Origin: an uncultured Eubacteriales bacterium
GTDB taxonomy: Bacteria; Bacillota; Clostridia; Christensenellales; Borkfalkiaceae
Direction of reading: 5' to 3'
Assembly: GCA_900547645.1 (NCBI GenBank)
Contig: URHP01000051.1
Coordinates: 1 to 11,381, forward strand
Length of the DNA stretch: 11,381 nucleotides
The position numbers and the translations under genes were made by a program. Below are positions 1 through 6,693 of this stretch, piece by piece. Under the pieces are notes generated by a model. It was not told the DNA's origin and searched no databases. It saw only the letters and a list, made by a program, of their open reading frames with translations. The first letter of the stretch is position 1, and every line of letters begins with the position of its first letter.

Positions 1-143
1 AACGCAACGACGGTCAGCCCGATGACGAGCGGCGAAATGCGGCACTTCCCCGCAATGCCCGCGGCGCCGTCCACAAAGAAATCCGCCCCCTTGACCAGGA
101 GGGCGAGCCCGACAACGATGAGAAAGATCCAGAGATACAGCAT
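1..143 (-). CDS. Ca2+/Na+ antiporter (CaCA family, YrbG-like), N-terminal fragment
   Basis: Only the first 47 codons are present; the gene runs off the left edge. The protein opens with a hydrophobic segment (about residues 2-17), then KGADFFVDGAAGIA and ISPLVIGLTVVA. This is the start of the first alpha-repeat of the CaCA exchangers, where a G-A-D-x-F/L-V-x-G-A loop precedes an I-S-P-L-V-I-G-L-T helix. Such proteins are inner-membrane cation/Ca2+ exchangers of about 300-350 residues with two inverted repeats; the acidic residues needed for ion binding lie beyond the window. The ATG at 143 has an AGGAGG 11 nt upstream (155-160), a slightly long spacing, and a good promoter further upstream. 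It appears to be a separate unit unrelated to the SGNH operons. The family call is firm; the transported ions are inferred from the family. Confidence 0.87.
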   Translation of the reverse strand, partial: MLYLWIFLIVVGLALLVKGADFFVDGAAGIAGKCRISPLVIGLTVVA

Positions 144-154
144 GATGCTCTCAG

Positions 155-160
155 CCTCCT
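155..160 (-). promoter_or_regulatory. Ribosome binding site of the antiporter gene
   Basis: AGGAGG on the minus strand, 11 nt before the ATG at 143. The spacing is longer than usual, but no other ATG, GTG or TTG gives a better fit and still begins just before the first membrane helix. Confidence 0.7.
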
Positions 161-200
161 CTTTTGCGTGCTGCACACTGCCGCGCGGTGAACCTTCACA

Positions 201-229
201 AGCGTATCACGTTTCCAAAAAAAAGTCAA
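201..229 (-). promoter_or_regulatory. Sigma-A-type promoter for the antiporter gene
   Basis: On the minus strand TTGACT (224-229) is followed after 17 nt by TACGCT (201-206), with a TG dinucleotide one base before the -10 (extended -10). The expected transcription start is near 194-195, leaving a leader of about 50 nt. The -35 matches consensus in 5 of 6 positions and the -10 is weaker. The rest of the 240-nt gap between the antiporter and the phosphatase holds only this promoter and the phosphatase terminator. Confidence 0.72.
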
Positions 230-314
230 GCGGCGGCGCGCGAAAACGACAAAGCCCGCGGGATTCCGTCAAACCTCCGCACCCTTCCGCCCCTTCGTCA
301 TTTCCATGAGATAC

Positions 315-357
315 AAAAAACGCGGAGTTTTCCCTCGGGAGTCCCGAAGAACTCTGC
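315..357 (-). terminator. Rho-independent terminator of the metallophosphoesterase gene
   Basis: On the minus strand, a compound hairpin about 27 nt past the stop codon. The inner stem is CTTCGGG / CCCGAGG with a 3-nt loop (333-349, one G-U pair). An outer GAGTT / AACTC stem, extended by GC/GC across one mismatch, spans 322-357. It is followed by GTTTTTT (315-321). It lies between the phosphatase stop and the antiporter promoter and separates the two units. Confidence 0.8.
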
Positions 358-383
358 ACGAGCGTCCGTCAGAAGAAAACGTT

Positions 384-1070
384 TTAATCGTCCCGGACAT
401 AAAAACAGCGGCACGTGTCGATGCAGACGCAGCCCGCTACGCCGCTGTGCGCCGTCATCATGTCGAGATGGATCTTGCAATAACCGGAAATGTTCCGCCC
501 CCGCCCGCGCCCCTCTGCGCGCGGATAAAACAGGATCTCGTCCTTTCCCGTCAGATAGCGCACCGGCGTATGCCCGTACAGCACGCATTTCCCGCCCTTG
601 GGAAGCACGTCCGCATCCTTGAACCTTCTGTCATAGACGAGCTGTTCGCACGTCGCCTCCTCCGGCGGCAGCAGCGTCCCGTCCTCCGAAACGGGGAGCC
701 CCGCATGGACGCCGATCCAATCTTCTTTTTCGATAAAAAAGGGCAAAAAGTCCAACCTGTCCACGGTTTCCCAATCAAGCAGCTGTCCGTCCGGAAAATA
801 GGCGCGCAGCTGTTCCAGCACAAAATCATAGTCGCGCGTCTGCCGCATGAGTCCGCGGTAATACTTCAGAAAGTCATATTCGTGATTCCCTGCGATACAT
901 ACGGCATTCGGCATGGAAAACAGCAGCTTTGCAAGGCGGATGCTCTGCGGTCCCTTATCGATAAAGTCGCCCAGAACATACAGCGTATCGCCGCCGTTCA
1001 GTCCGATTTTATCCATCAGACGGCAGAAGAGCCCGTAACAGCCGTGAATGTCCGAAATACAATACTCCAT
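384..1070 (-). CDS. PPP-type metallophosphoesterase (calcineurin-like, Ser/Thr phosphatase / ApaH-PrpE-like)
   Basis: This 228-residue cytoplasmic protein has the full di-metal phosphoesterase signature: SDIHG (D7, H9), GDFIDKG (D35, D38), GNHE (N62, H63), GVHAGL (H122) and YGHTP (H167). These are the metal ligands and catalytic His of the PPP superfamily, whose small bacterial members act on phosphoproteins or on dinucleoside polyphosphates. Which substrate this one uses cannot be told. It is rich in cysteine for a cytosolic enzyme. The reading frame stays open upstream to 1319, but that extension would run through the neighbour's terminator and coding region. The ATG at 1070 puts the SDIHG motif at residue 6, as usual in this family. 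No convincing Shine-Dalgarno precedes it; a strong promoter sits directly before the ATG. The gene is monocistronic between two terminators. Confidence 0.9.
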   Translation of the reverse strand: MEYCISDIHGCYGLFCRLMDKIGLNGGDTLYVLGDFIDKGPQSIRLAKLLFSMPNAVCIAGNHEYDFLKYYRGLMRQTRDYDFVLEQLRAYFPDGQLLDWETVDRLDFLPFFIEKEDWIGVHAGLPVSEDGTLLPPEEATCEQLVYDRRFKDADVLPKGGKCVLYGHTPVRYLTGKDEILFYPRAEGRGRGRNISGYCKIHLDMMTAHSGVAGCVCIDTCRCFYVRDD

Positions 1071-1076
1071 GCCCCT

Positions 1077-1105
1077 ATTATAGCACGTCCGCAGAGCGGT
1101 TGCAA
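1077..1105 (-). promoter_or_regulatory. Sigma-A-type promoter abutting the phosphatase start codon
   Basis: On the minus strand TTGCAA (1100-1105), a 17-nt spacer, then a perfect TATAAT (1077-1082) with TG one base upstream (extended -10). Only six bases (AGGGGC) separate the -10 from the ATG at 1070. A usual start 6-8 nt after the -10 would fall on or next to the A of the ATG, giving a leaderless or nearly leaderless message. Confidence 0.8.
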
Positions 1106-1113
1106 GACCTGAC

Positions 1114-1150
1114 AAAAAAAGACGGCTGCCGTAAGACAGCCGTCCTTTTT
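1114..1150 (-). terminator. Terminator of the beta-helix/SGNH operon (bidirectional in form)
   Basis: A perfect 8-bp stem, GACGGCTG (1121-1128) with CAGCCGTC (1137-1144), closes an 8-nt loop. On the minus strand it is followed by seven T (from the A run at 1114-1120), about 20 nt after the stop codon of the upstream gene. A shorter T run (1146-1150) on the plus side gives it the form of a two-way terminator. It lies just before the -35 of the phosphatase promoter and separates the two units. Confidence 0.9.
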
Positions 1151-1165
1151 GCATGAAACGCGGTT

Positions 1166-4100
1166 TTACTTGGAAAGATATTCCGCGAACACTTCGCCCA
1201 TCCAGCGATACCCCATCGCATTGGGATGAATGGCGTCCGCCATATAGCTTGCAAGCGTCTCGTCGCTCAGCGGATCCATATCCTTGTAGTAGTAGAAATC
1301 GACGATCCCGATGCCCCACTTTTCCTGGATCTGATACAGATCTTTGACAAGGCTTTCATACTGCGCGTTGTTGTACTTCGGATTGGTATAGAAGACGACC
1401 TCGCAGTTCCAGGTCTTTTTCGCATAGGCGATGATGTATTCGATCGCGCCAAGCGTGGTGGTATTGTCGATGTCTTCCGGATTCTTGGTATCCGAGATCG
1501 TGCCGCGCGCAATGTTTTGGGAAACGTCGTTGGTGGAGAGCTGCACGATGAGCGTATCGACCTTGGCGTTCTTATCCCAATTGCTGAGCATGCGCGCCAC
1601 ATACGAATTGGAACCGTTGTTGGCGAGCGTGGTGCCGCTGACCGCTTCCTTGACGCAGACGCACTGCAGCAAATTCTGGATCTCGTTGACAAACGAGGAA
1701 CCGTTGTTCGCATGTCCGTACGTGACCGAGGAACCGAGGAAATAATAGACGGGCGCATCGGTGTAGTTGACCTGCACCGTTGCCGACTGCGTGAGAGTTG
1801 CAAGATCTTCCTGTTTCAAGATGGTACCGTCCTCCATGACATAGCCGTCCGCAATGCGGTTGCCGTTCGCAGCCGCGTGGTAGCTGTACAGCGTCTCGCC
1901 GTCGCGCAGCACGTCGACGCCCGCAAACGCGGTGCCGTCGAGCTGTTCGACGATCACGTCGTTCTCGGCTGCGGCATAGCGGACGGTCTCCGTCTGCATC
2001 TTGCGCAGCGAAGTCTGATCTTCATAGTTGACCGTGCCGCCGTTTGCCAGCACAAAGTTCGCTTCTGCCACTTTGTTGATCTCGAACGCGCCGCCCGAGA
2101 CGTTGACCGTGGAGCCCTGATTGGCGCGGATGCCCGCCGTGATCCCCTCAGGGGTGAGCGAATACGCCTTGAAGTAGCCGCCCGAAACATTTGCTGTTCC
2201 CGAGAACATGGCAAGCCCGATGATGTTGGGCGCGTTCCGCTCGTGATCGGCATAGGCGGAAATTTTACCGCCCGTGACGGTCACCGTGCCCGCGCCGCGG
2301 ATACCGAATGCAAAGTCGTTATAGGCGACCGCTTCGACCGAACCGCCGTTCACGGTGACGGAGGAGCCCGTCGCTTCATTGTTGATACCGTATGCCTCGC
2401 AGGTACCCGTCACGCCTGCCGTTACTGCCTTTACGGTACCGCCGTTGACGGTTGCGCTTGCCGTTCCGCGCGTGCGTACGCCGACCGCACTGCCGCCGTT
2501 CCCTGCAGACTGCGCATAGACCGTACCGCCGTTGATCGTGCAGATGCTGCTCGCATCGCCGGTGATTCCCACGATATTGCTCGCATTTCCGGCACTGAAT
2601 GCCATGGTCTCGAGCATGCCGCCGTTGACGGTCGCGGTGCCCTCATTGACGACGGTGTGCGACCAGCAATTTCCGAACGAGAAGGAGCGCAGGAGCCCTC
2701 CCTCCACCGTGAGCACGGCGCCCGCATAGTTATAGATGCCGTCCGCCTGCGTCGAGTCGCCATAGCCGTCGATCCTGCCCGCTGCATTCCAGACAAGCGT
2801 GCCGTAGTTGGAAATGAGCGGATCAAGCCCGTTTGCCGACGTGGACTTGTACAGTCTGCCCGTGCCGACGGAATCGACGATCTCGAGCGTGCCGTTGTTC
2901 ACGACGCTGCCCGTGACCTCGCAGCCGTTGAGGTCGACCGTGACGTCCTTGCCTGCGGAAACGGTAAAGCCCGTCGTATCGCGCTCGACGACCACGGTCT
3001 CACCCGCCTCTGCGGCGGCGATCGCCTGATCGATGGTGGCGTATTCGTTGTTTCCGATGGACGCGGCGCTTCCGTTGACGTCCACAAGCTCGTACTCCTT
3101 GAGCGGCTCGTCCGAAGCATCATATGTTACAGCCGTACCGGCTTCCACGTTCTCTTCATATCTGCCGCCGTCGGGGATCGCATAGCTGTAGCCGTTCCGC
3201 GACGCCGCCGAAAGCGCGTATCCCTGCGCATAGTTCGTGGTCGCGGGGCTTTCGTTGCGGATAAACTCCGTACCCTTTTCCACATAGTACGCGCCGCCCG
3301 AAATGGTGATGGAATGATCTGCCCGGCGGGTACGGATGGCGTACGTCCCTCCGTTCACCGACGAGGACGCTGCGAAGAAGGTGCCGCCCGTCACATTCCC
3401 CACCGTGCCGTCGTTACACAGCCCGACGGCGTTGGGCGCGCCCGAAGACGACGTATGCGAAATGCGCGCGATGATCTGACCGCCGGAGATGAGCTGAATG
3501 TTCCCTTCGTTGCGGATGCCGAACGCCCATTCGATGCCGCCTTCCTTCTTTTCGCCCGTCATCTTGCCGCCGGAAATTTCTTTGATCGTGCCGCCGCTCT
3601 GGTTGAAGATCGCATAGGCGACCTCGCTGCCGTTATCGGTGCAGCCGTACAGCTCGCCGCCCGAAATGGATTCGATGACGCCGCCGCTGCCGTTCCGGAT
3701 GGCGACGGCATACCACTCGGTCCCGCCGTTGCCGTTGTTTTCGGATGTGATCTTGCCGCCCGAAATGTCCTTGATCGTCCCGAAATTATTGATGGCGACG
3801 CTGTTGAGCTTCACATTCGTGTTGGAGATCTGCGCACTGAGCGTGCCGCCCGAGATTTCTTCCACGGTGCCGCCCGCCGCATTGTAGATGGCGTTGCCGA
3901 AATAGCCGCCCGAGGAAATGACGCTGATGTCGCCGCTCAGGAAGGAGACGGTTGCGCCGCTGTTATTGGTGATGCCGCGGATGTCCGTCTGATTTCCCGT
4001 GCCCGTGACTTCGACGACCGCGCCGTCGAACGTCAGATCGCCGTTGTTGACGATCGCCGACACAACGCCCGACGTGTTGCTCGTCAGGCGGAATGCGCCC

Positions 4101-4393
4101 GTCTCGACCGAATCCACGATCTTCAGCGTTCCGTTGTTGGTGAGCGTCGCGGAAATTTCAAACCCGTTCAGATCGAGCACGATGTTGTCGTCCTCCGCAA
4201 CGGTGACGGCTTCCGCACAATTTTCCGTCAGTTTGACGGTCTCGCCCGACTGCGCGCCGTCGATCGCCGTCTGCAACGAATTCGTCTCCGCAAAGACGGC
4301 GGGTACGGACGGAAGGACGGCGCTGCTCAGCACGAATGCCGCGCCGAACGCCGCGCACAGCGAAAGCGACAGAACTTTATTCTTCGTATTCAT
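1166..4393 (-). CDS. Secreted beta-helix repeat protein with C-terminal SGNH/GDSL hydrolase domain
   Basis: The protein has 1075 residues. Residues 1-35 form a Sec signal peptide (basic MNTKNK, hydrophobic core, likely cut after VFA at 35). Two long beta-solenoid blocks follow, about 39-410 and 450-788. Each opens with the same unit (AID/AIAAA, then GETV, LDLNG, NNGTL, IVDSV.TG) and continues with many short ISGG / VNGG rungs, as in right-handed parallel beta-helix adhesins. A linker (about 790-878) leads to an SGNH domain (879-1075): block I FLGSSVTYG (Ser889), block II SGTT, block III STND (Asn955), block V DAIH (Asp1053, His1056). No LPXTG, SLH or transmembrane anchor is seen, so it may be released or bound through the solenoid. 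Its start lies 12 nt after the preceding stop, with GGAGG (4401-4405) 7 nt upstream, so the two genes are co-transcribed. Esterase activity on an extracellular glycan is the likely role; the substrate is unknown. Confidence 0.9.
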   Translation of the reverse strand: MNTKNKVLSLSLCAAFGAAFVLSSAVLPSVPAVFAETNSLQTAIDGAQSGETVKLTENCAEAVTVAEDDNIVLDLNGFEISATLTNNGTLKIVDSVETGAFRLTSNTSGVVSAIVNNGDLTFDGAVVEVTGTGNQTDIRGITNNSGATVSFLSGDISVISSGGYFGNAIYNAAGGTVEEISGGTLSAQISNTNVKLNSVAINNFGTIKDISGGKITSENNGNGGTEWYAVAIRNGSGGVIESISGGELYGCTDNGSEVAYAIFNQSGGTIKEISGGKMTGEKKEGGIEWAFGIRNEGNIQLISGGQIIARISHTSSSGAPNAVGLCNDGTVGNVTGGTFFAASSSVNGGTYAIRTRRADHSITISGGAYYVEKGTEFIRNESPATTNYAQGYALSAASRNGYSYAIPDGGRYEENVEAGTAVTYDASDEPLKEYELVDVNGSAASIGNNEYATIDQAIAAAEAGETVVVERDTTGFTVSAGKDVTVDLNGCEVTGSVVNNGTLEIVDSVGTGRLYKSTSANGLDPLISNYGTLVWNAAGRIDGYGDSTQADGIYNYAGAVLTVEGGLLRSFSFGNCWSHTVVNEGTATVNGGMLETMAFSAGNASNIVGITGDASSICTINGGTVYAQSAGNGGSAVGVRTRGTASATVNGGTVKAVTAGVTGTCEAYGINNEATGSSVTVNGGSVEAVAYNDFAFGIRGAGTVTVTGGKISAYADHERNAPNIIGLAMFSGTANVSGGYFKAYSLTPEGITAGIRANQGSTVNVSGGAFEINKVAEANFVLANGGTVNYEDQTSLRKMQTETVRYAAAENDVIVEQLDGTAFAGVDVLRDGETLYSYHAAANGNRIADGYVMEDGTILKQEDLATLTQSATVQVNYTDAPVYYFLGSSVTYGHANNGSSFVNEIQNLLQCVCVKEAVSGTTLANNGSNSYVARMLSNWDKNAKVDTLIVQLSTNDVSQNIARGTISDTKNPEDIDNTTTLGAIEYIIAYAKKTWNCEVVFYTNPKYNNAQYESLVKDLYQIQEKWGIGIVDFYYYKDMDPLSDETLASYMADAIHPNAMGYRWMGEVFAEYLSK
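1421..1450 (-). repeat. 30-bp direct repeat, copy 1 (inside SGNH domain)
   Basis: These 30 bases are identical to 6988-7017. Both copies encode the same stretch, GAIEYIIAYA, with identical codons in the two SGNH domains. The repeat marks shared ancestry of the domains and is not a mobile element. Confidence 0.85.
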
Positions 4394-4400
4394 GACCGTT

Positions 4401-4405
4401 CCTCC
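4401..4405 (-). promoter_or_regulatory. Ribosome binding site of the beta-helix/SGNH gene
   Basis: GGAGG directly follows the stop codon (4406-4408) of the preceding lipoprotein gene and lies 7 nt before the ATG at 4393. The tight stop/RBS/start arrangement suggests translational coupling. Confidence 0.85.
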
Positions 4406-6454
4406 TTACAATACAAACCAGTTCGCCTGGTCTTCGGCGCTCTCCAGCGCGACTCCGTCCTGCTTGGCGCCGAAATTCGCCGTGCCGTTCGTGTACTCCA
4501 CGAGCATGGCACGGAAGGAAGTATCCTGCAAAATGCCCGTACCGAATTCGATATATTCGATCGTGAGCGTGAGCGTCCAATAGCCGTCGCTCTGCGTATA
4601 TTCGGGAGCGTGAATGGTCGTATCCGTTCCGTGGAACTGATCGTCCGCGCCCTCGGAGAAGTAGATCTTGCCCGTCTGCCAATACGCCGCGTCCTGATAG
4701 ATCGTAAAGCTGACGTCGGAGAGCGCAAGCCCCCAATCCGAACAGTCATAGTCGGCGGTGTGTACGATGAGACGGATAAAGTCGTTGTTGTCCCACGTGC
4801 CGAAGGAGCGGAGCGTGAGCTTCATGGACGTGGCCCCGCGTTCCACCTTCGCGTAGATATGATCGGCGCTCATCGAAAATTCCAGTCCGAATCCTTCGAT
4901 CAGCGATTGGTCCACGGAATCGTCCTCCGTCGACTGAATGACGAAATAGGAACTCTGCGCGGCGGGATCCCCGTGCGAAACGCCGTCGATCAGCATGCCG
5001 TTCAGATAGTTGGACGCGTCGTAAATGAGGCCGTTCTCAATGTCCCCCATGGCAAATTCCATGGCGAACAGCGAGACTTCGCCGTCCGCGCTGTATTCGG
5101 GGATCTCCGTAAAGAGCACTTTCAGCGTGAGCGTGAAGTACCCTTCCTGTTCGCTGTAGACGGGCGCGTTCGTAAGCAGGGTATCCTCGTCGTCAAACTT
5201 CGAATAACCGCCGTCGGTCGTCCAGAACTTGGTGAGCCCCGTGCGGTACGTCGCCTTTTCCGCATTGACCAGCACGGTCAGATCGGATGCCTGAATGTTC
5301 CAGCCGCTGCCGTCCGTCTCGGACGTGTGGAAAATGAGTTTGACGTATTCGTCGCTTTCAAAATCGCCGAACCCTATCATTGATGCGGGGAACCCGTCCT
5401 CCTGCTTGTCCGCCTTCAGATAGAAGTCGTCGGCAACGTCCGCCTGATTGCTGAGCGAAGGCACCGAGAAGCGCAGGGAATATCCCTTGGTCAGTTCGCC
5501 GCGGTCCACCACGGGCGCCTCGTCGGGCGCCGTGACCGTGTTGTCCGCCGCCACGCGCAGATAGGTCGTGGGATCGGCGACGTCTACCACGTCAGAACCG
5601 TCCGCGTTCAGCATCTCCGCGCGTTCGCCGTCCACGTTGGAATACAGCCCCGCCGCAAAGCCGAGCTCGTCCGCACGCGCGCAGCCGAGCATGGCATAGG
5701 GAATGGCGAGCTCGACGGTCAGTCCGTCCCCCGCCTCCGTCACGGACGAGACGACCGTGTAGGAAGCGAGCGATCTGCCGCCGTAATTTTCCTTTTCCAC
5801 CGTGCCGTCGCTCTCGATCGTCACCTTCGTGACATTTTCGTCGCGCGTCCCGGAGGGCGTGCCGACGCCGAGATAAATTTCCAGCTTGCTCTCCCGCCCC
5901 TGCGCGGTAAACGTCTTGTTGGGCGAAACGGCGCGCACGAGCAGATCGTTGACGTCGCGCGTCACAAAGAAAGTGAAATCTTCCGCTTGCGCCCAATCCG
6001 TCTGTTCGAGTCCGGAGACCGTGCCGTAATTTTTCACGAGAGAGACCGTGCCCAGCTCCGCCGTGCCGCCCGCTTCCGTCCCTTCAAGATAGGACGCAAG
6101 CGCTACCGTCTCGGAAAGATAGCCGTCCGCCGTAAAGGTAAGCGATTCCGCGCTGTCGGGATCGACTTCGGCAACGCTGAACGCGCCGGAAGCATCCGTC
6201 GTCGCGGCGGAAGCGCCGTCGAGCGCGACTGCGACCCCGCTCAGCGCCGTGCCGAACACGTCCGCAACGACGCCCTCCAGCGTGACCGTCTGTACACCGT
6301 CGTCGGGGTCCTTTCCGTCGTCGGGATTCTCGTCGGGATCGGTGATCCCCGGTTCATCCCCGTCGGGACCGGTCGACTGTCCGGGATCGGTGCAGCCAGC
6401 AAACAGCAGCAGCGCCAAAGCCAAAATCATCGGCAAAATCCGCTTGATTTTCAT
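4406..6454 (-). CDS. Lipoprotein with carboxypeptidase-regulatory-like and three CBM9-like domains
   Basis: The protein has 682 residues and no catalytic motif that I recognise. A lipoprotein signal (MKIKR, hydrophobic core, lipobox FAGC) gives lipidated Cys21. An acidic Pro/Asp/Gly linker (22-53) should hold it off the membrane. Residues 55-140 resemble a carboxypeptidase regulatory-like beta-sandwich (GVVAD..GTALSGVAVALDG..TTDASGAFSV). Three beta-rich modules of the CBM9/DOMON type follow at about 150-305, 324-507 and 520-682. The last two are clear internal duplicates, for example YVKLIFHTSETD (370-381) against FIRLIVHTADYD (559-570). CBM9-like domains usually bind sugars, so a surface substrate-binding protein is the likely role. 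The start at 6454 was chosen over an earlier in-frame codon (6511) because it has GGGAGG 6 nt upstream and begins exactly at the signal peptide. It is first in its operon, 12 nt ahead of the beta-helix/SGNH gene. Confidence 0.87.
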   Translation of the reverse strand: MKIKRILPMILALALLLFAGCTDPGQSTGPDGDEPGITDPDENPDDGKDPDDGVQTVTLEGVVADVFGTALSGVAVALDGASAATTDASGAFSVAEVDPDSAESLTFTADGYLSETVALASYLEGTEAGGTAELGTVSLVKNYGTVSGLEQTDWAQAEDFTFFVTRDVNDLLVRAVSPNKTFTAQGRESKLEIYLGVGTPSGTRDENVTKVTIESDGTVEKENYGGRSLASYTVVSSVTEAGDGLTVELAIPYAMLGCARADELGFAAGLYSNVDGERAEMLNADGSDVVDVADPTTYLRVAADNTVTAPDEAPVVDRGELTKGYSLRFSVPSLSNQADVADDFYLKADKQEDGFPASMIGFGDFESDEYVKLIFHTSETDGSGWNIQASDLTVLVNAEKATYRTGLTKFWTTDGGYSKFDDEDTLLTNAPVYSEQEGYFTLTLKVLFTEIPEYSADGEVSLFAMEFAMGDIENGLIYDASNYLNGMLIDGVSHGDPAAQSSYFVIQSTEDDSVDQSLIEGFGLEFSMSADHIYAKVERGATSMKLTLRSFGTWDNNDFIRLIVHTADYDCSDWGLALSDVSFTIYQDAAYWQTGKIYFSEGADDQFHGTDTTIHAPEYTQSDGYWTLTLTIEYIEFGTGILQDTSFRAMLVEYTNGTANFGAKQDGVALESAEDQANWFVL

Positions 6455-6460
6455 GTTTTT

Positions 6461-6466
6461 CCTCCC
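6461..6466 (-). promoter_or_regulatory. Ribosome binding site of the CBM9-like lipoprotein gene
   Basis: GGGAGG lies 6 nt before the ATG at 6454. It decides the start in favour of the signal-peptide methionine over the longer frame beginning at 6511. Confidence 0.9.
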
Positions 6467-6484
6467 TTGCTTTTTTTGCACCGC

Positions 6485-6501
6485 GGACGCATGATGCGCC
6501 C
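6485..6501 (-). other. Small hairpin in the 5' leader of the CBM9-like lipoprotein mRNA
   Basis: On the minus strand GGGCGCA / TGCGTCC (one G-U pair) closes a 3-nt loop. It begins about 8 nt after the expected transcription start, ahead of the ribosome binding site. It could stabilise the message; there is no sign of a riboswitch. Confidence 0.4.
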
Positions 6502-6515
6502 TCTGATACAAGCGT

Positions 6516-6543
6516 ATTATACCATAAATTTATCCCCCGTCAA
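6516..6543 (-). promoter_or_regulatory. Sigma-A-type promoter of the CBM9-lipoprotein / beta-helix-SGNH operon
   Basis: On the minus strand TTGACG (6538-6543), a 16-nt spacer and a perfect TATAAT (6516-6521) preceded by TG one base upstream. The region upstream of the -35 (about 6551-6602) is strikingly A+T-rich compared with the rest of the window and could act as an UP element. The expected start is near 6509, giving a leader of about 55 nt. Confidence 0.85.
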
Positions 6544-6641
6544 GACCTGCTTGAAAAATTGTAAAAATAATTGTTTTTGTTATATGAAAATTAAAGAAAT
6601 ATCAAGTCGCGCCCGCCAGCACGCCCCCATGCGGATCGGGC

Positions 6642-6692
6642 GCATGCAACAAAAAAGACCTTCCTCTCCGGAAGGTCTTTTTTGTTGCATGC
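6642..6692 (-). terminator. Terminator of the upstream SGNH operon: perfect 23-bp inverted repeat
   Basis: Arms 6642-6664 and 6670-6692 are perfect reverse complements around a 5-nt loop. The core stem is GACCTTCC / GGAAGGTC, flanked on each side by A6/T6 and then GTTGCATGC. The stop codon (6694-6696) lies one base before it. Because the A and T runs pair with each other, the structure is the same on both strands and could stop transcription in either direction. It separates this operon from the promoter at 6516-6543. Confidence 0.92.
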
Positions 6693-6693
6693 C

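Noticed and set aside
306..1112. A 268-codon plus-strand frame opposite the phosphatase
   Set aside because: It is antisense to a gene with a complete PPP signature and has no RBS or recognisable domain.
1071..1319. An N-terminal extension of the phosphatase to 1319
   Set aside because: It would overlap the end of the SGNH gene, its terminator and the phosphatase promoter. The PPP family normally starts a few residues before the D-x-H-G motif.
2030..4279. Possible DNA tandem repeats or a CRISPR-like array in the GG-rich region
   Set aside because: The periodicity is at protein level (ISGG/VNGG rungs). Spacing varies and the DNA copies are not identical, so it is a beta-helix coding region.
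1226..5383. A 1385-codon open frame on the plus strand
   Set aside because: It lies opposite the beta-helix/SGNH and CBM9-like genes and crosses their intergenic junction. Its product is rich in Arg, Asp, Val and Ile with no domain or signal, as expected for the shadow of GC-rich codons. The minus-strand genes have signals, RBSs and catalytic motifs.
6455..6511. An earlier start for the CBM9-like lipoprotein at 6511
   Set aside because: It would place the signal peptide 19 residues inside the protein, and the codon lies right at the -10 element and expected transcription start. The start at 6454 has a good RBS.
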